A stretch of 64,000 nt of DNA from Cycas panzhihuaensis (lineage: Eukaryota > Cycadophyta): positions 220,045,741 to 220,109,740 of the forward strand of contig CM041465.1 of NCBI GenBank assembly GCA_023213395.1. Direction: 5' to 3'. Both the position numbers and the translations under genes were made by a program. The notes below the pieces were generated by a model. It did no database searches. It was not told the DNA's origin and saw only the letters and a list, made by a program, of their open reading frames with translations. Shown here piece after piece: positions 44,242 to 56,125 of this stretch (position 1 is the stretch's first letter; the number at the start of each line of letters is the position of its first letter).

Positions 44242-45069
44242 TGTTGATTGCTGGGGGATCTTATTACACTTACAAGATACCTCTTTCACTTGTCAAGGTT
44301 ACACAGTGTTATAGTCTAGTTCAGGATACTGTCAACATGGTCATTCATATACATTCCATATATATTTCACATAATAGTACATAGCAGTACAGAAATCAAT
44401 ACATACTCAGCAATTCATCATCACAACATAAAGAATACACCAATTTCCATGTAACTCTTCCTTTTATTAAGTAATCAAGTCAATTTACACAGAGGCTGGA
44501 ATGCATTCTTGAGTATTCCAGCAGCATACAAACCTTCTATTACACATGCGTACCCAGATGGTACTTATCATACAATGCTACACTAATTGGCTGACATACG
44601 TGCTGGCTTCTGCATCTTTGTGTACCTGTGATAATTGGCTCTCATCCTCACTTGGTGGTTCATGCGTACCTCCTTAAGTACTCATGTTGGTACCTTTTGG
44701 CTGAAGGGTTATGACTGCCTGTCATAACTGTACCCCTTCAATCATACGTACCCATTCACTAATCACTTGTTTAGGTACTTGATTAATCATCCTTTGTATC
44801 CGTATGTCTGTACGTATGTCTAGCAGCTCAACAGGTCTTCACTGGTCCCTTTGAGTCATGCATACTACTTCTACTTGGTTTCGTTCTACCATTGGTACGT
44901 ATCTATCATACGTGCACTGCTCTACAAATGCGTACTATCATACGTGCACGCCGATTTCTCTACTGTTTTACCTCGCGTGTACCTCCGTACAGTCTGTACC
45001 TATATAACTTAGGTTATCTGACCTATCTCTGGTCCTCTCACAGCTGCAGGATCATTTTAGACTCCAACA
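44242..45069 (-). mobile_element. G1 5' LTR
   Basis: 828 bp, TG...CA, direct repeat of 34448-35278. Adjacent PBS marks it as the 5' LTR for minus-strand transcription. Confidence 0.95.
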
Positions 45070-46449
45070 ATAGGATCCTTGAATCTCATGCAATCTAATC
45101 ACAACATAAACATATCATTCATACATTTAATGTTCTTTCTTTAACTAAGAAGAAAATGAAAAGAATGAAGCCAGATAGAATAACACCAGGAATTTAATGC
45201 AATCTCTAGTCTATTAATAAATTTCTACCTCAGGATGACCTTCTCTCTTTTATGCAATCAAACTTCTTCAAGTTTCCCTTTAAAACCAAGAAGGAAAAAA
45301 GAAGAAACATATAAGTAACTAGCTCAACAATAGCCACAAATAAGCAAAGATAAAACTAGATCTCTTAGGGACTTAGATAACTAAAAAAGAATGGGAGAGA
45401 GTAGCTATTTCTTTGGTGGAGAGATGATCATTCTCTAGAATAACCTATCCCTATTCTTCCCACAAAGGGCTAATCTTTTAGCTAAGTATCCTAAGGAAAA
45501 AATCATCAATATGAATTTCTCAAATATCAACAAGAAGAGAGGAATAATTTTGATTATAAAGAGTCACCAAAATAAAAGGAGAATTGCAAGAAACTAAAAA
45601 GGAAATATCCTACTAGGAAAGAGAAGTTTGAAGCTAAAACATTTATGAGAAAAATAAGTACTTTAAGAAACATCAACTATTGAAATCTGTGTAATAATAA
45701 GTTAGCAAATAGAGCTTCAAAATTTTCTCTCTTGGGCTTCACTTTTTCTTCAAAATAGTTCTCCAAATAGTAGCCAAGAAAATCTCTTAAAATCCTAAGA
45801 AAAATCTTTAAAAGCTTGATCTCTCACTCATTCCTCCCCAAATGATATAACATACTTTAGTTTTGAAAGCTTCTCGATATGAAAGAGGTGGGTTTCCATT
45901 AAATCTAGGCAATGACATATAAAACTAGTGTGTTAAAAAAAAACATTTACATGCATGACAATTAAAAATGCAACTAGTCACATTTTATAAACAACAAAAA
46001 ATGCGATCTTCCTTATAAAATGTGATCAATTGCATTTTTGGTAAATCCAAAAATGTGATGAAAGAAGACGTAAAAATCACTCATTTAAAAGTCAAAAAGA
46101 AGATTTTTTATTAAAAAATTAAGGACGAATGACTCTATCGATAACAAGAATAGCCCAAAGAGGACAAAACTATAAGCACAAGCCCAAAAATGATTAAAAA
46201 AGATCATAAAAAGTGAAGTTAAGACAAAATAAACAAAGCAAACAAATGTCGTAAAGGAATAATAAGTTAGAATAATTATAAAGAGAGACATAATAGCCAT
46301 AGTTATCACTCATTAGTAGGTGAAAAAGCGTATAATACATCATAATCATCCAACAAAATTCATAATCATACTTCATCAAAACATGACCTCGTACATGATA
46401 AAATAAGCCTTAATCAATTATTTCAAATAAAAGTATCATAAGAAACTTA
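45070..46449. other. flank right of G1, possible G2 5' LTR remnant
   Basis: Begins with the right ATAGG target copy (45070-45074) and continues the sequence interrupted at 34447. A plausible minus-strand LTR start (TGTTATATCATTTGGGG) lies at 45852, which would give an LTR of about 0.78 kb ending at the G1 insertion; no 3' partner was found, so this stays a guess. From 45940 to 46450 AT-rich, with four TGCAAC/TGCATTTTT-like pieces; no gene. Confidence 0.3.
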
Positions 46450-46489
46450 TTAAATGTGATGGAGATTAATTAAAGGCTAGGTTTTGGTG

Positions 46490-47130
46490 AAACAATCACT
46501 AAAATAGTTAAAGCTAAAGACAATTTTGTGTTAATTAGAAAAACATTATTCAATACAAAGATGATTATACTAGTCTTTAATAAGTTGTCAAAATCCTTTG
46601 GTAATCTTGTTAATACTCTTACCATAGGAGGCCAAGCTATTAATACATCATTTAATACCTTGTGTGAACACTTATTATAACAAGAATAGAGAATAAAATG
46701 GCATGAAGAGGCAACAAATATTAAAGAAGCCTTTCTTTCAATGTTATAATTAAATGGTAGAGGATGACCCAGGAGAACCTCAACAGGAAGAGGGAGAGTT
46801 ATGCAAGGGAGTTTCAATGAGACATAGGGAGGCTAATCTACATTAGCAGAAAGATTCAATAAGGCATGAGGCATGAGGCATGTACATATCTATAGAATCT
46901 ATACCCTGTTATCATTATAGTAGAAAAAGATATCTTCTTAGTAATTATAGGCAGTATGATCCTCTAACCTGTTACCATTGTGGAAGATACAAATACCTTG
47001 CCAATAGTTATCTATAAAGAAGAGCTAAAATCTATGGGGAAAAGAAAGAAGAAGGAAATTTTAGCAACAAATAATGTAAAGAAGAAGAAGAAGAAGAAGA
47101 AGAAGAAAAAGAAAAAGAAGAAGAAAAAGA
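46490..47130 (+). pseudogene. copia gag remnant and Glu/Lys microsatellite
   Basis: LVFNKLSKSFGNLVNTLTIGG and the following leucine-rich helix match the UBN2 gag block. CYHCGRYKYLANSY near 46970-47015 is a zinc knuckle with its last His/Cys lost. It ends in the GAA array. Confidence 0.75.
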
Positions 47131-47131
47131 A
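47081..47131. repeat. (GAA)n microsatellite
   Basis: Nearly pure GAA/AAG run with a few A insertions, inside the gag-protease linker. Confidence 0.95.
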
Positions 47132-47159
47132 ACTACTTTCGTCACTACATTAGATTCAT

Positions 47160-48400
47160 TTGCTCAAAATAATGATGATTAGTTTATAGACTTAGGAGCT
47201 TCAAATCATACATTAAGAAGAAGGGATTGATTCAAGACTCTTTAGTTATACAATTATAATAAAACAATAGAATTTAGTAATAATTTTCCTTTACAAATTA
47301 AAGGCATAGGTATAATTATTGTAAAAGTTGATGATAAAATTAAAAAAAATGGCAATACGTTATTTATTCCTAGTTTAAGGAAAAGCCTTCTCTATATATC
47401 ATAATTAAGGAAAAGTAAGCTTCAAGCTATTTTTGATAAGAAAGGGAAATGTTTTATATATGATATGAAACATTCTAGAATTATAATTACCAAAGGAGTA
47501 GAGATTGATAATCTCAATAAATTGATCTCTACTCTTATCTAGTGTTTTTCTATATAAGCTTTTGTTGATGATAATTATCATAATGAAATTTAGCATTTTA
47601 GATATTGATTCCTTACAAATAGAAGATTAAACATATTAAAAAAAGATAATATGGTAGAAGGATTATCTAATATGGTGCATGATTTTTTTTACCAAACATT
47701 ACATGCTAGGAAATAACATAGAGTTTAATCTCAAGAAAGCATATGGAGGACAAGAGAAATACTTGAATTAATTCACTTCGACTTATATGGGTAAAACATA
47801 CCAAACTTAATTAATGGTGCTAAGTATTTTTTCATATTTATTGACGACTTCTTTAGGAAAACATGGGTATACTTCATCTTTAGCAAATAAAAAATATTAG
47901 ATGTTTTTTCAAGAATTTAAAGCACAAGTAGAGTTAGAAAGTGGTTGTGAAATTAAAACTCTTAAGACCAATGGAGGAGGAGAGTATATTTCAAATAACT
48001 TCTATTATTTTTATAAATTAAATAGAATCTAAAAATAATTCACTACTTTATATACCCCTAGTCAAGTAGAGTAGTAGAGAGAATGAACAAAATAATAATG
48101 GAGATGGATCAGTGCATGCTCAAGGAAAAAATGGTACCAAATATTTATTGGGTAGAGATTGTCAATATATTTGTATATCTTATAAAAAAAAGTCCCACAT
48201 AAATCCTTGGTAAGTTTACTCTAGAAGAAGCTTGGATAGGAAGGAAGTTAGATGTAATTTATCTAAAAGTATTTGGAAGCATAGCTTATGTTGATATTCC
48301 AAATAAAAAAATAATAAAGTTAGATGATAAAAACAACCAATACATAACAATAGGTTACAACAACAAATTTAAAGTTTATCACTACATAGAGATGTGATTT
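47160..48400 (+). pseudogene. copia protease and integrase remnant
   Basis: FIDLGASNHT (protease site, Ser replaced by Leu) near 47178, LFIPSLRKSLLYIS near 47360, then the integrase: NGAKYFFIFIDDFFRKTWVYF near 47812-47880, VVERMNKII near 48075 (the AER-Glu region) and VFGSIAYVDIPNK near 48270, the post-integrase motif. Multiple frame changes. Confidence 0.85.
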
Positions 48401-48779
48401 TTGATGAAGGGTTTCATGAGGGATTAATTAATGGTGATCAAGCTTAAAAAACAAAGATTATTCAAGAAGAAACATTGGATAATTTCAATAAAATATCTTT
48501 TGAAGAAGGTACTTCTAGTGAAACCCAAGAAGAAAAAGAGTTTGACAACAATCAACCAATAGATATAGAGTAGACTAGGAATAATAAACAAGAAGAATCA
48601 AGTCTAAATAAAAATAAGTTACCAAAGTGTCATTTAAAACTTATTTAAGAATCAAAGGGAGATCTCTTTGAGCATAAGACAGGATCTTAGAGATATCAAA
48701 TATTGATTATTTTGTTGAACCACAAAGCTATAATGAAGCCTACAAAGAGTTAGAGTGACAAAGAGCTATGGATATTAAA

Positions 48780-50200
48780 ATGGATGCCATAAAAAAAAAG
48801 AGACCTGGGAACTAATCTCACCACCTAAAGGTAAGCCTATTTTTGGATGTAAATGGGTGTATAAAATTAAAAAAAAAAAATCTAATGGAAGCATTGAAAA
48901 ATACAAATCCAAATTAGTTGCAAAAGGATAGAGCCAAAATATTGGTATGGATTATGGAAAAAACCTTTTCTTCAATGGAAAAATTAATAACTATTAAGAC
49001 AATCATTACCATGGAAACATATTTTAGATGGGATATTATATAACTGGATGTGAAAAGTGACTTTCTAAATGGAGATCTAGGTGAAGAAGTGCATATGAAA
49101 CAATCTCTTAGATATATAAAAAGATGTGAAGAACATTTTATTTACAGGTTGAAGAAGTTTCTATATAGACTTTAGTAGGTACCATGAGCATGGTATGCAA
49201 AATCAGACTCACATCTCAAACAAAAAGGTTTTGTCATATGCAGATCAAAATAAGTCTTTATATTAAAATAAGAGGGAATGATTTGATCACCATGATTATG
49301 AATTACGTAGATGATATATTAATTATAGGCATGATTAAGACATAATTAATTAGATAAAGGTGCAAATGAAAAATATCTTTGAAATGATAGACATGAGTAC
49401 ATTACATTATTATCTTAGAATTTAAGTAAGCAAAAGTCAAAATCTATCTTCATTTCTTAGTCAAAATATACAAAAAATATTCTCAAAAAATTTATAATGG
49501 AAGATTGTAATGCTACTACCACTTTAATGGGAATAGGATGTATGCCAATTATTGATGAAGATGGACAAAAGGTAAATGAAACCTTGTATATGTAATTGAT
49601 TGGTAGTCTTATTTATCTAGCTTCTATTAGACTTGATATCTCTTATTTATTTAGGGTAACTTCAAGATACTTGCATGCACCAAAAGTGTCACACTAGAAT
49701 ACAACAAAAAAGATACTGAGATATATCAAAGGTACTACAACCCTAAGATTAAGCTATATCAAGTTAAGTTCTCTTATATTAATTGTATTCAGTGATTTAG
49801 ACTTAGATGGAGATTGACAAGAGAGAAAATCTATTATAGATTACTACTTCTCTCTTAAAACAATTATCATATCCTAGAGTTACAAAAAAAATAGGCTACT
49901 ATAGCCTTGTCATCTATAGAAGTAGAATACAAAGTAATAGTAAGTGCTACTTATGAAGTAATATGGATAAGATAACTTCTCAAAGATCTAAAATAAAATT
50001 AACAATAGGCCACTCCTATTTTTTGTGATAATCAAATTGTTATAAAATCAACAAAAAATCATGTATTCCATTTAAGGCCCAAATACATTGAAGTGCACCA
50101 CTATTTTATTAGAGAAAATGTCCAAACAAGAGAAATAAACTTATAACATTGCACTAGTGGGGAGCAACTTGTAGATATATTTTATGAAACTTTTATCCAA
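48780..50200 (+). pseudogene. copia reverse transcriptase and RNase H remnant
   Basis: TWELISPPKGKPIFGCKWVYKIK (48807 on; RT start), KYKSKLVAKG, then MNYVDDILIIG (catalytic YVDD, 49293-49325), VIDWYLFI / LDLISLIYL pieces, and near 49900-50200 RNase H pieces (VEYKVIVSATYEVIWI-like, CDNQIVIKSTKNHVF-like, DIFYETFI-like in shifted frames). Stops throughout. Confidence 0.85.
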
Positions 50201-50258
50201 AGCTAAGTTCCAATTTTTGAGAGAAAAGTTGGGAATAAAAAATAAAGGATAAAACATT

Positions 50259-50267
50259 AAGGTGGGG
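50259..50267 (+). other. polypurine tract
   Basis: AAGGTGGGG immediately before the LTR start TGTTAAAG, the usual copia arrangement. Confidence 0.85.
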
Positions 50268-50536
50268 TGTTAAAGTATTAATGTTTTATTTTTTAAGGGG
50301 TCCTAAGTAAGATGAGGGTTATGCATCATAATCCTTCTTTGTATCTATTTGACACATGGTCTACATGCATTAGTCCATGCTTGCAACTCTATTATATATA
50401 TCAAAAGATTCACTCTCTTCTATAATTAAGGAGAATAAAAATTTCTCTCCACATGTTCTCTTATCTTAATAAGACTATTATCCTCTTCTTGATAAGAGGT
50501 AAACTTACCCTCTCAATAGGTAGAGGGTAAATTACA
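50268..50536 (+). mobile_element. copia 3' LTR
   Basis: Starts TGTTAAAGTATTAATG and contains an ATTATATATATC stretch (TATA-like, about 50390) and a GATAAGAGG region. The proposed end TTACA at 50536 is by TG...CA rule only, as no second LTR is available for comparison. Confidence 0.6.
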
Positions 50537-53438
50537 AGTTTATATAATAGACCAAAATAACTTAATAAACTTTATAAACTAACATAAAAATGGTTATTAA
50601 ATAATGACTATAAGTTACATCAAACTCATTAGCTAAAAATTTCCTATAGTAAGGCTTATATGCCTTAAAGTGTTCATAGTTATAATGGAAATTCATCAAA
50701 ACAAGATATAAGAAGTGACATATATGAAATCCAAATTTTGGGTCATCATCGATCTACTTACATATGAGTATTCATCTACCATACATTCTCACTCTAGGTT
50801 TGATATCATGATAAAATTTTGGGTTTTATATCATCAAGATACAATGTCAAACATCTCATGAAATATAAGCATATTAATATAGAAGTATTTAACATCAAGT
50901 TTAATATATCATATGATCATCCATAGGGCATTCAATCATCAATAATTAAAAATGAAATATGAATCAAGCAATCATTATTAAGACATTATTTATAGTGGTA
51001 AAATCTCAAAATTAGAAAACATTCACTTTGAACATATGAGATCTTATTTATAAAAAATAATATACAATAAAGCTTATAATAACACCATACTAGTTTCTAT
51101 TGTGAAAGAACTAGATGTCTACATGAGTAACTATGCATAAACTTTGCCCTTTTACAAAAAGCAATCATCTCATTGAGGACTAATAATGTTACATTAAACA
51201 TCCACCTATAATATCATATGTTATAACTTTAATCCTTCAATAATTTTATAATGAGTTAGGTGAGCCTTTATATAATATTTTATGATACTCATATATTCAT
51301 AAAATTAAGAGAGTATGTCTAATGATTCCACTAGAGTATAACTACTAAACAATATATGACTATTATGGATTTAACCCCTAACTTACCTTCTCTTACCTTC
51401 TCTTATATCTTTTACTTCTTCTCTCTCTTATCTTCTTTTATATTTTCTATTTCTTCTAATTCATCTCTCTTCTTAATATCCCATATGCATAACTAGGAGG
51501 TTGTGTAGCAACTATAGAACCCTATACATATTCATTTAATCCTTAGAGTGTAATATCTTGAATATCATTAATATTATATATAATTAGGAGGTTTCCCCCA
51601 TGATGGGTATTATAATATAAGTACCTTTTTGGTATTATTCAAGCATTATGCTAGTGTACTATTGTCATTGAAGGAATGGTATCCTACTAAATTCTATCAA
51701 AATAATCAATCCATAGCTTATAGGAGAGTCAAAAGTATTAAATAGTTAGTTATTTTCCATTAATTTTCATTCACATTAATATTTATTCTCATTTTAAAAT
51801 TTTACTTAGTTGATTCTTCTTTCTGGGGACAGATAATACTGTAATTAGGTAACTACCCTAACATTGCCACTGGTTAATTTTTCTCTACATTTAGATAGAG
51901 ACCCTATGTCAGGGGTTTATAAATATTATAAAGAACTATTATTTTGGGCTAAGTGCATTATGGATTTTATGTCCCCTACATGAAGAACTAGAGATTAGAC
52001 TCTTGGACCAAGCCTTAGATAGAAATTAGCTATAGAATTGTACCTCCATGTATATGTGGGTATATAGGAGGACCCTAAGGTAGGCTTTCTTAGTATAGGT
52101 AATTATAAGAAACCTGTCAACTATCTACAATTTGTAGTGCACTAGTAAGTGATTAGCTCTAAGAAGTTACTCTCCATGTACCTTAGAGATGGGATAGTAC
52201 ATATGCATAGTAGAGTGTTAGCCTCTATAAGTTGCTAATATTTATAATTTAAATTAATATATTAGAGGGCCTACAAACTAGAAAATCCTAGATCTAGTAT
52301 ACTTGGTTAGTTTATGAGTGATTTGTGCACACCTAGTTAGTTTATGAGTCATTCATCATTAGCCTATAAAACCTAATATATCCAATCAGTTTCTTATCAA
52401 TTCATGCATATGTAGTCAATCAATTAGTTAGTCAATTATAAGTAACAAAAAAGAAGTCTTAAAAAATTCTTTAAAAAGGAGATATCTCAATAGTAGGAGC
52501 TCAACTTCATTTATACTCGGTTAGTTTACTAGTGATATATACACACCGAGTTAATTTATGAGTCATTCATCATCATCCTACAAAACCTAGCATGTCTAAC
52601 TAGTTTCTTGTCAGTTCATGTATATACAGTTAATAAATTAGTTAGTCGATTGTAAGTGACAAAAAAAGAAGTCCCAAAAAAATCACTAAAAAGGAGATAT
52701 CTCACTAGTAGGAGCTCAACTTCATTTCAAACTTTGGAGGACCATTTGAAACATTATTCCACATAAAAGCTCCCTTGATAAGTTCTACCCAAATATTATA
52801 TTAAATTCTTAGAAATTTTTAAATTCTATGTTTTCTTCTCCAAATCATAACTCATCACTAATAACTTGATTTCCCTTTAAAATTTGTGAATAAAATCCTC
52901 TCATAATTTGGAACAAAAATTCCTCTCTAGCTGGATTATCATTTTTTTGTAAAAGTAGGAGAATTTCACCTTGTAAGGGTTTGAACTTAACTATGAGACC
53001 TAAAATCTATAAAATGCTTATGCACACCTTATTCTATAGTGAGATTGCCCTAGCTCCCCTTTACTTTTGAACTTAAAATAGAGTTTTAGACCTAATTTCA
53101 AAAAAAAAAAAATCTATATTATCTCATTATAAAACATAAAGGATAATAGTATATATACACTCTATTAAATCCCTTTCATTAATATTTACCAATTAGGATT
53201 CAACTTAGGTTTGACAAATAAATGACCCCTAAGGTGAAGCCTAACTAAACTCAAAATCTCAATGATGCCATCACATAACTTCAAAGAGACATGTTGCAAA
53301 TCTAATTGACTTTAATGAAAATTTTGAAAGGGTAATGTTAAAGCTCGTAACCATGAAACTTTCTAAAGAAGAAGACAACAATCATAAGTTTAAAGAAGCA
53401 ATTGAATTTAATGACACTACTTATAAGGTGAGGGTCAC
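50537..53438. other. AT-rich non-coding block
   Basis: No gene or domain recognised on either strand. Contains a pair of sequence blocks related to the 54160-54530 region (51890-52270), the 218-bp tandem duplication and scattered A/T runs. May be the leader or body of an older LTR element whose coding part has decayed beyond reading. Confidence 0.4.
52297..52736. repeat. tandem duplication, two units of about 218 bp
   Basis: Unit 1 (52297-52516) and unit 2 (52515-52736) share CGGTTAGTTTA/TGGTTAGTTTA starts, GAGTCATTCATCATNA, AAAAAGGAGATATCTCA and TAGGAGCTCAACTTCATTT. They differ by scattered transitions. Confidence 0.88.
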
Positions 53439-53801
53439 TGTAATATAATCCCACCTTTCCTAAGAACTAGTAAGTATGAACCACTAAAGGGTTAAAGACT
53501 AATATTACTTATTAAGATTTATGCACGGGTTACTAAGCCTCCCAATAAGACGTAAGGCCACTAGGGCCACTAATAGGATCATAGGAAGAAGAACTCTGCA
53601 TGTCTATTTAAAGGGTAGAATATCACTTGTAAAAGGTTGTTGAGGATTATTATCTTTTAAAGAGAAAGTACTTTGGTACTCCTTTGGTGTTCAATTTATT
53701 TATGATCAATTTATGTATTTTATTCTCATTAAGGTTATATTTAGATTTTATTTCTACTGAGATATATTTGTAAGGTTGACTTTTTGAAAAGAAACACTCT
53801 A
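53439..53801 (+). mobile_element. probable gypsy 5' LTR
   Basis: Right border fixed by the PBS two bases downstream. The left border is the only plausible LTR start (TGTAATATAATCCC). Contains TTTATGTATTTTATT and AAGGTTATATT pieces of promoter and polyadenylation type. No second LTR for confirmation. Confidence 0.5.
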
Positions 53802-53803
53802 AG

Positions 53804-53816
53804 TGGTATTAGAGCC
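53804..53816 (+). other. primer binding site (mutated Met type)
   Basis: TGGTATTAGAGCC; same C-to-T change from TGGTATCAGAGCC as in the chromovirus PBS at 14212. Confidence 0.88.
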
Positions 53817-54839
53817 AAGTTCATGATCATGGGAAGTTACTTAATGAGCAAAAAAATTGAGATTTTTTTTTTCCTTACTAGATAGAGTACTCACTCTACC
53901 TAATAAGTAGAGATCAAGGAAAGATTTTCTCTTAGTACTCTCTCTATGGAAATTGAGGAATAAAACCAACACCAATAAGGAGTCATGTAGGAAGGGGAAT
54001 TTCTTCCCCTAGGTAATGCCCAGTACTTCATTTTTTTCCTTTGTGTTCATTTTTAGTTTAGTTTATTTATTTCAATTTCCATGCTGAAGTCATTAGTATA
54101 AGTGTAGATAACTCTACTTGGCAACTTACCTTTCTCTCTCCCACCCTTTCTCCTTAGGTAGATGACTCTACATGGTAGATACTCAAGTAGTTAGGTAGAT
54201 ACCCTATATTGGGCATCTTTAAACATCACATGGATTTGTTATTCTAGCTATGTCATATTGTGACTTTCTTGTCCCTTGTGTAAAGGAATAGAGATAACAC
54301 TCTTAAACCAAGTTGTAGATACAACCTAGCTATTAAATTGTCTCCATATACCTTTGGTATATAGGAGGACTCTTATAGGTCCTAAATTCTTTCTAAGCAC
54401 AGGTAACCTATTATTCATCAAAGTTCTATAATATAGTGGTTAGCAATTAGAACTACATATCTACTTGTCCCAAATTTTTACATAAGAAATTTATTGGTAG
54501 GCCTATAAGACCAATCATACCTTATCTAGTGATTAGTAGGGCACCTTATATTACTTACATCCTACTTTACATGCTTTACCTTCTAATTGAGATATCAAGA
54601 AACAATATTAGAAAAGAAAAAAAAAAGGGGGGGTCACTTCCTAGTTCATAGGGAATTCTAATTTCTAAAATATTGCCTAAATTCAAAAACTACAGGTGTA
54701 GTTAGAGTCACAATTAAAAAAAAAAATCTATAGCAAAAAAATTACCATTAAAATTTATATACCTTAATTCAATTAGCATATTGGGTATCCATTTCTCTTC
54801 TTTCTTCTCATTCCTTCTCCCTCAAGTCCCTTCTATAGT

Positions 54840-55870
54840 TCTAAAGGAAAAAATATAAGGAGAGAAAATTGTTGAACTAACCAATGATTTGAATAGCTTT
54901 AAACACATGGTTAATAACAAATTTGATAGCATGGTACCAAAGTAAAACTTCTTGCATATATCTAACTATTGCTATAACCTTAACACCAAATCACAGGGAT
55001 TTCCAATATGATAGGAAATATGCTTGCCCCCTTTCAAGGAAGTAATACACCTCCAGGAGGTTACCCACCAAGGTAGTTCTTTATTCACTATAAAATCAAT
55101 ATTCCTACCTTTGATATGGATGTGAATAGAGAGTGTACTTAGAGCTAAATCAATAAGTTGGAATCATACTTCACACTCCACTTGATATCAAAGGAAGATC
55201 AACTCTTGTATGCCTCCATCCACTTAGATAGATGAGCCTACCATTAGTTCAATTGGTGGAAATAAGAATATCCCTCCCACCTAATATGGTCCCACTTGAT
55301 AAGCTATTTTTTTGAATAATATGAAGACACACAGTGTCAATCCTTTTTCACTTAACTTATACAACATAAATAGACTATAATAGTAGAGTTCTTCATTAAC
55401 CAATTTCAAGCTTTATATAATCACTTATGATAAAGCCAAAACTTATACAAATAAATAGTGATCAATATTTATATAGCCAAAGTCTAAGATTGTATTTAGA
55501 TAAGACTAAAGATAATGCCAATTCACTCCCTTAAGGAAGCCTTCAAGTGGGCCCATGTAATAAAGGTTAAATTTACAACTAATATACCCTCAACTACTTA
55601 AAGGGATGACCCTTGGTTCTCATATATTAGATAATTAGACTTTTAGTGGTCATAGCCCTAATTTGACGATACTATCCATTCTCAATCTAACTTTATATAT
55701 CCCAGACTATTATAGGATTATCCTACCCACTCAACTATCAACTAATAGAATGACAACTCATTTACTAAATATATCTAAATTTCCTAAGATAAAGCATAAT
55801 GTTAACTAGAGTTTGCCTTCTGTATATAATTTGTAGAGAAGTGGACTTCTGGGCATGGCCTCTTTTGTAA
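54840..55870 (+). pseudogene. gypsy gag remnant
   Basis: Around 55080-55290 the frame reads YKINIPTFDMDVNRECT, NKLESYFTLHLISKEDQLLYASIHLDR, which is the usual gypsy gag opening (P-x-FD-G/M...W...YF...A-x-x-L). Upstream (54160-54530) the leader shares sequence with 51890-52270. The rest is unreadable. Confidence 0.65.
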
Positions 55871-56125
55871 TAATGCATGGTTTTTTCCATTGACCCATTC
55901 CTATCCCCTGATGAATCCTTTGATTTTGATTTTGAACACGAGGTTGGAGATGAAACCCATAAAAACCCCACCTCAAACCCTCATCCCAAAGTATCTTTAT
56001 CTGCTATTGTCACCACTTCTTACCTTGAACCCCTACACATCCAAGACATTCTTCGTAAGACTCCAACGTTAATCTTGATTGACATTAGTATGTCACTCAA
56101 TTTTCTTGATATCACTATAGCCTGA
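55871..56125 (+). pseudogene. gypsy protease remnant
   Basis: 82 open codons from 55877 end in IVTTSYLEPLHIQDILRKT, TLILIDISMSLNFLD, the gypsy protease core (LIDSGST-HNFLD pattern) with the Ser-Gly of the active site changed to Ile-Ser. The N-terminal part is the acidic gag tail. Confidence 0.75.

Larger units (their letters stand above)
34448..45069 (-). mobile_element. complete Ty3/gypsy element G1 (10.6 kb)
   Basis: LTRs of 831 and 828 bp bounded by TGTTGATTGC...CTCCAACA, perfect ATAGG target duplication, PBS beside the right LTR, and minus-strand order gag, zinc knuckles, protease, two gag-like modules, RT, RNase H, integrase, repeat array, extra ORF, 3' LTR. RT and RNase H wording is of the Tat/Athila side of gypsy; no chromodomain. 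The size is well above a minimal gypsy element because of the extra modules. Inactive: stops and one frame change, but the best-preserved element in the window. Confidence 0.96.
46450..50536 (+). mobile_element. decayed Ty1/copia element with 3' LTR
   Basis: Plus-strand order gag, knuckle, protease, integrase, RT, RNase H, polypurine tract, LTR: the copia order. Stops every few codons and many frame changes. No 5' LTR or PBS was found, so the left border is approximate. Confidence 0.85.

Noticed and set aside
46085-46817. Minus-strand hydrophobic ORFs resembling small membrane proteins
   Set aside because: AT-rich antisense of copia gag and its leader; Phe/Leu/Tyr richness follows from A/T composition.
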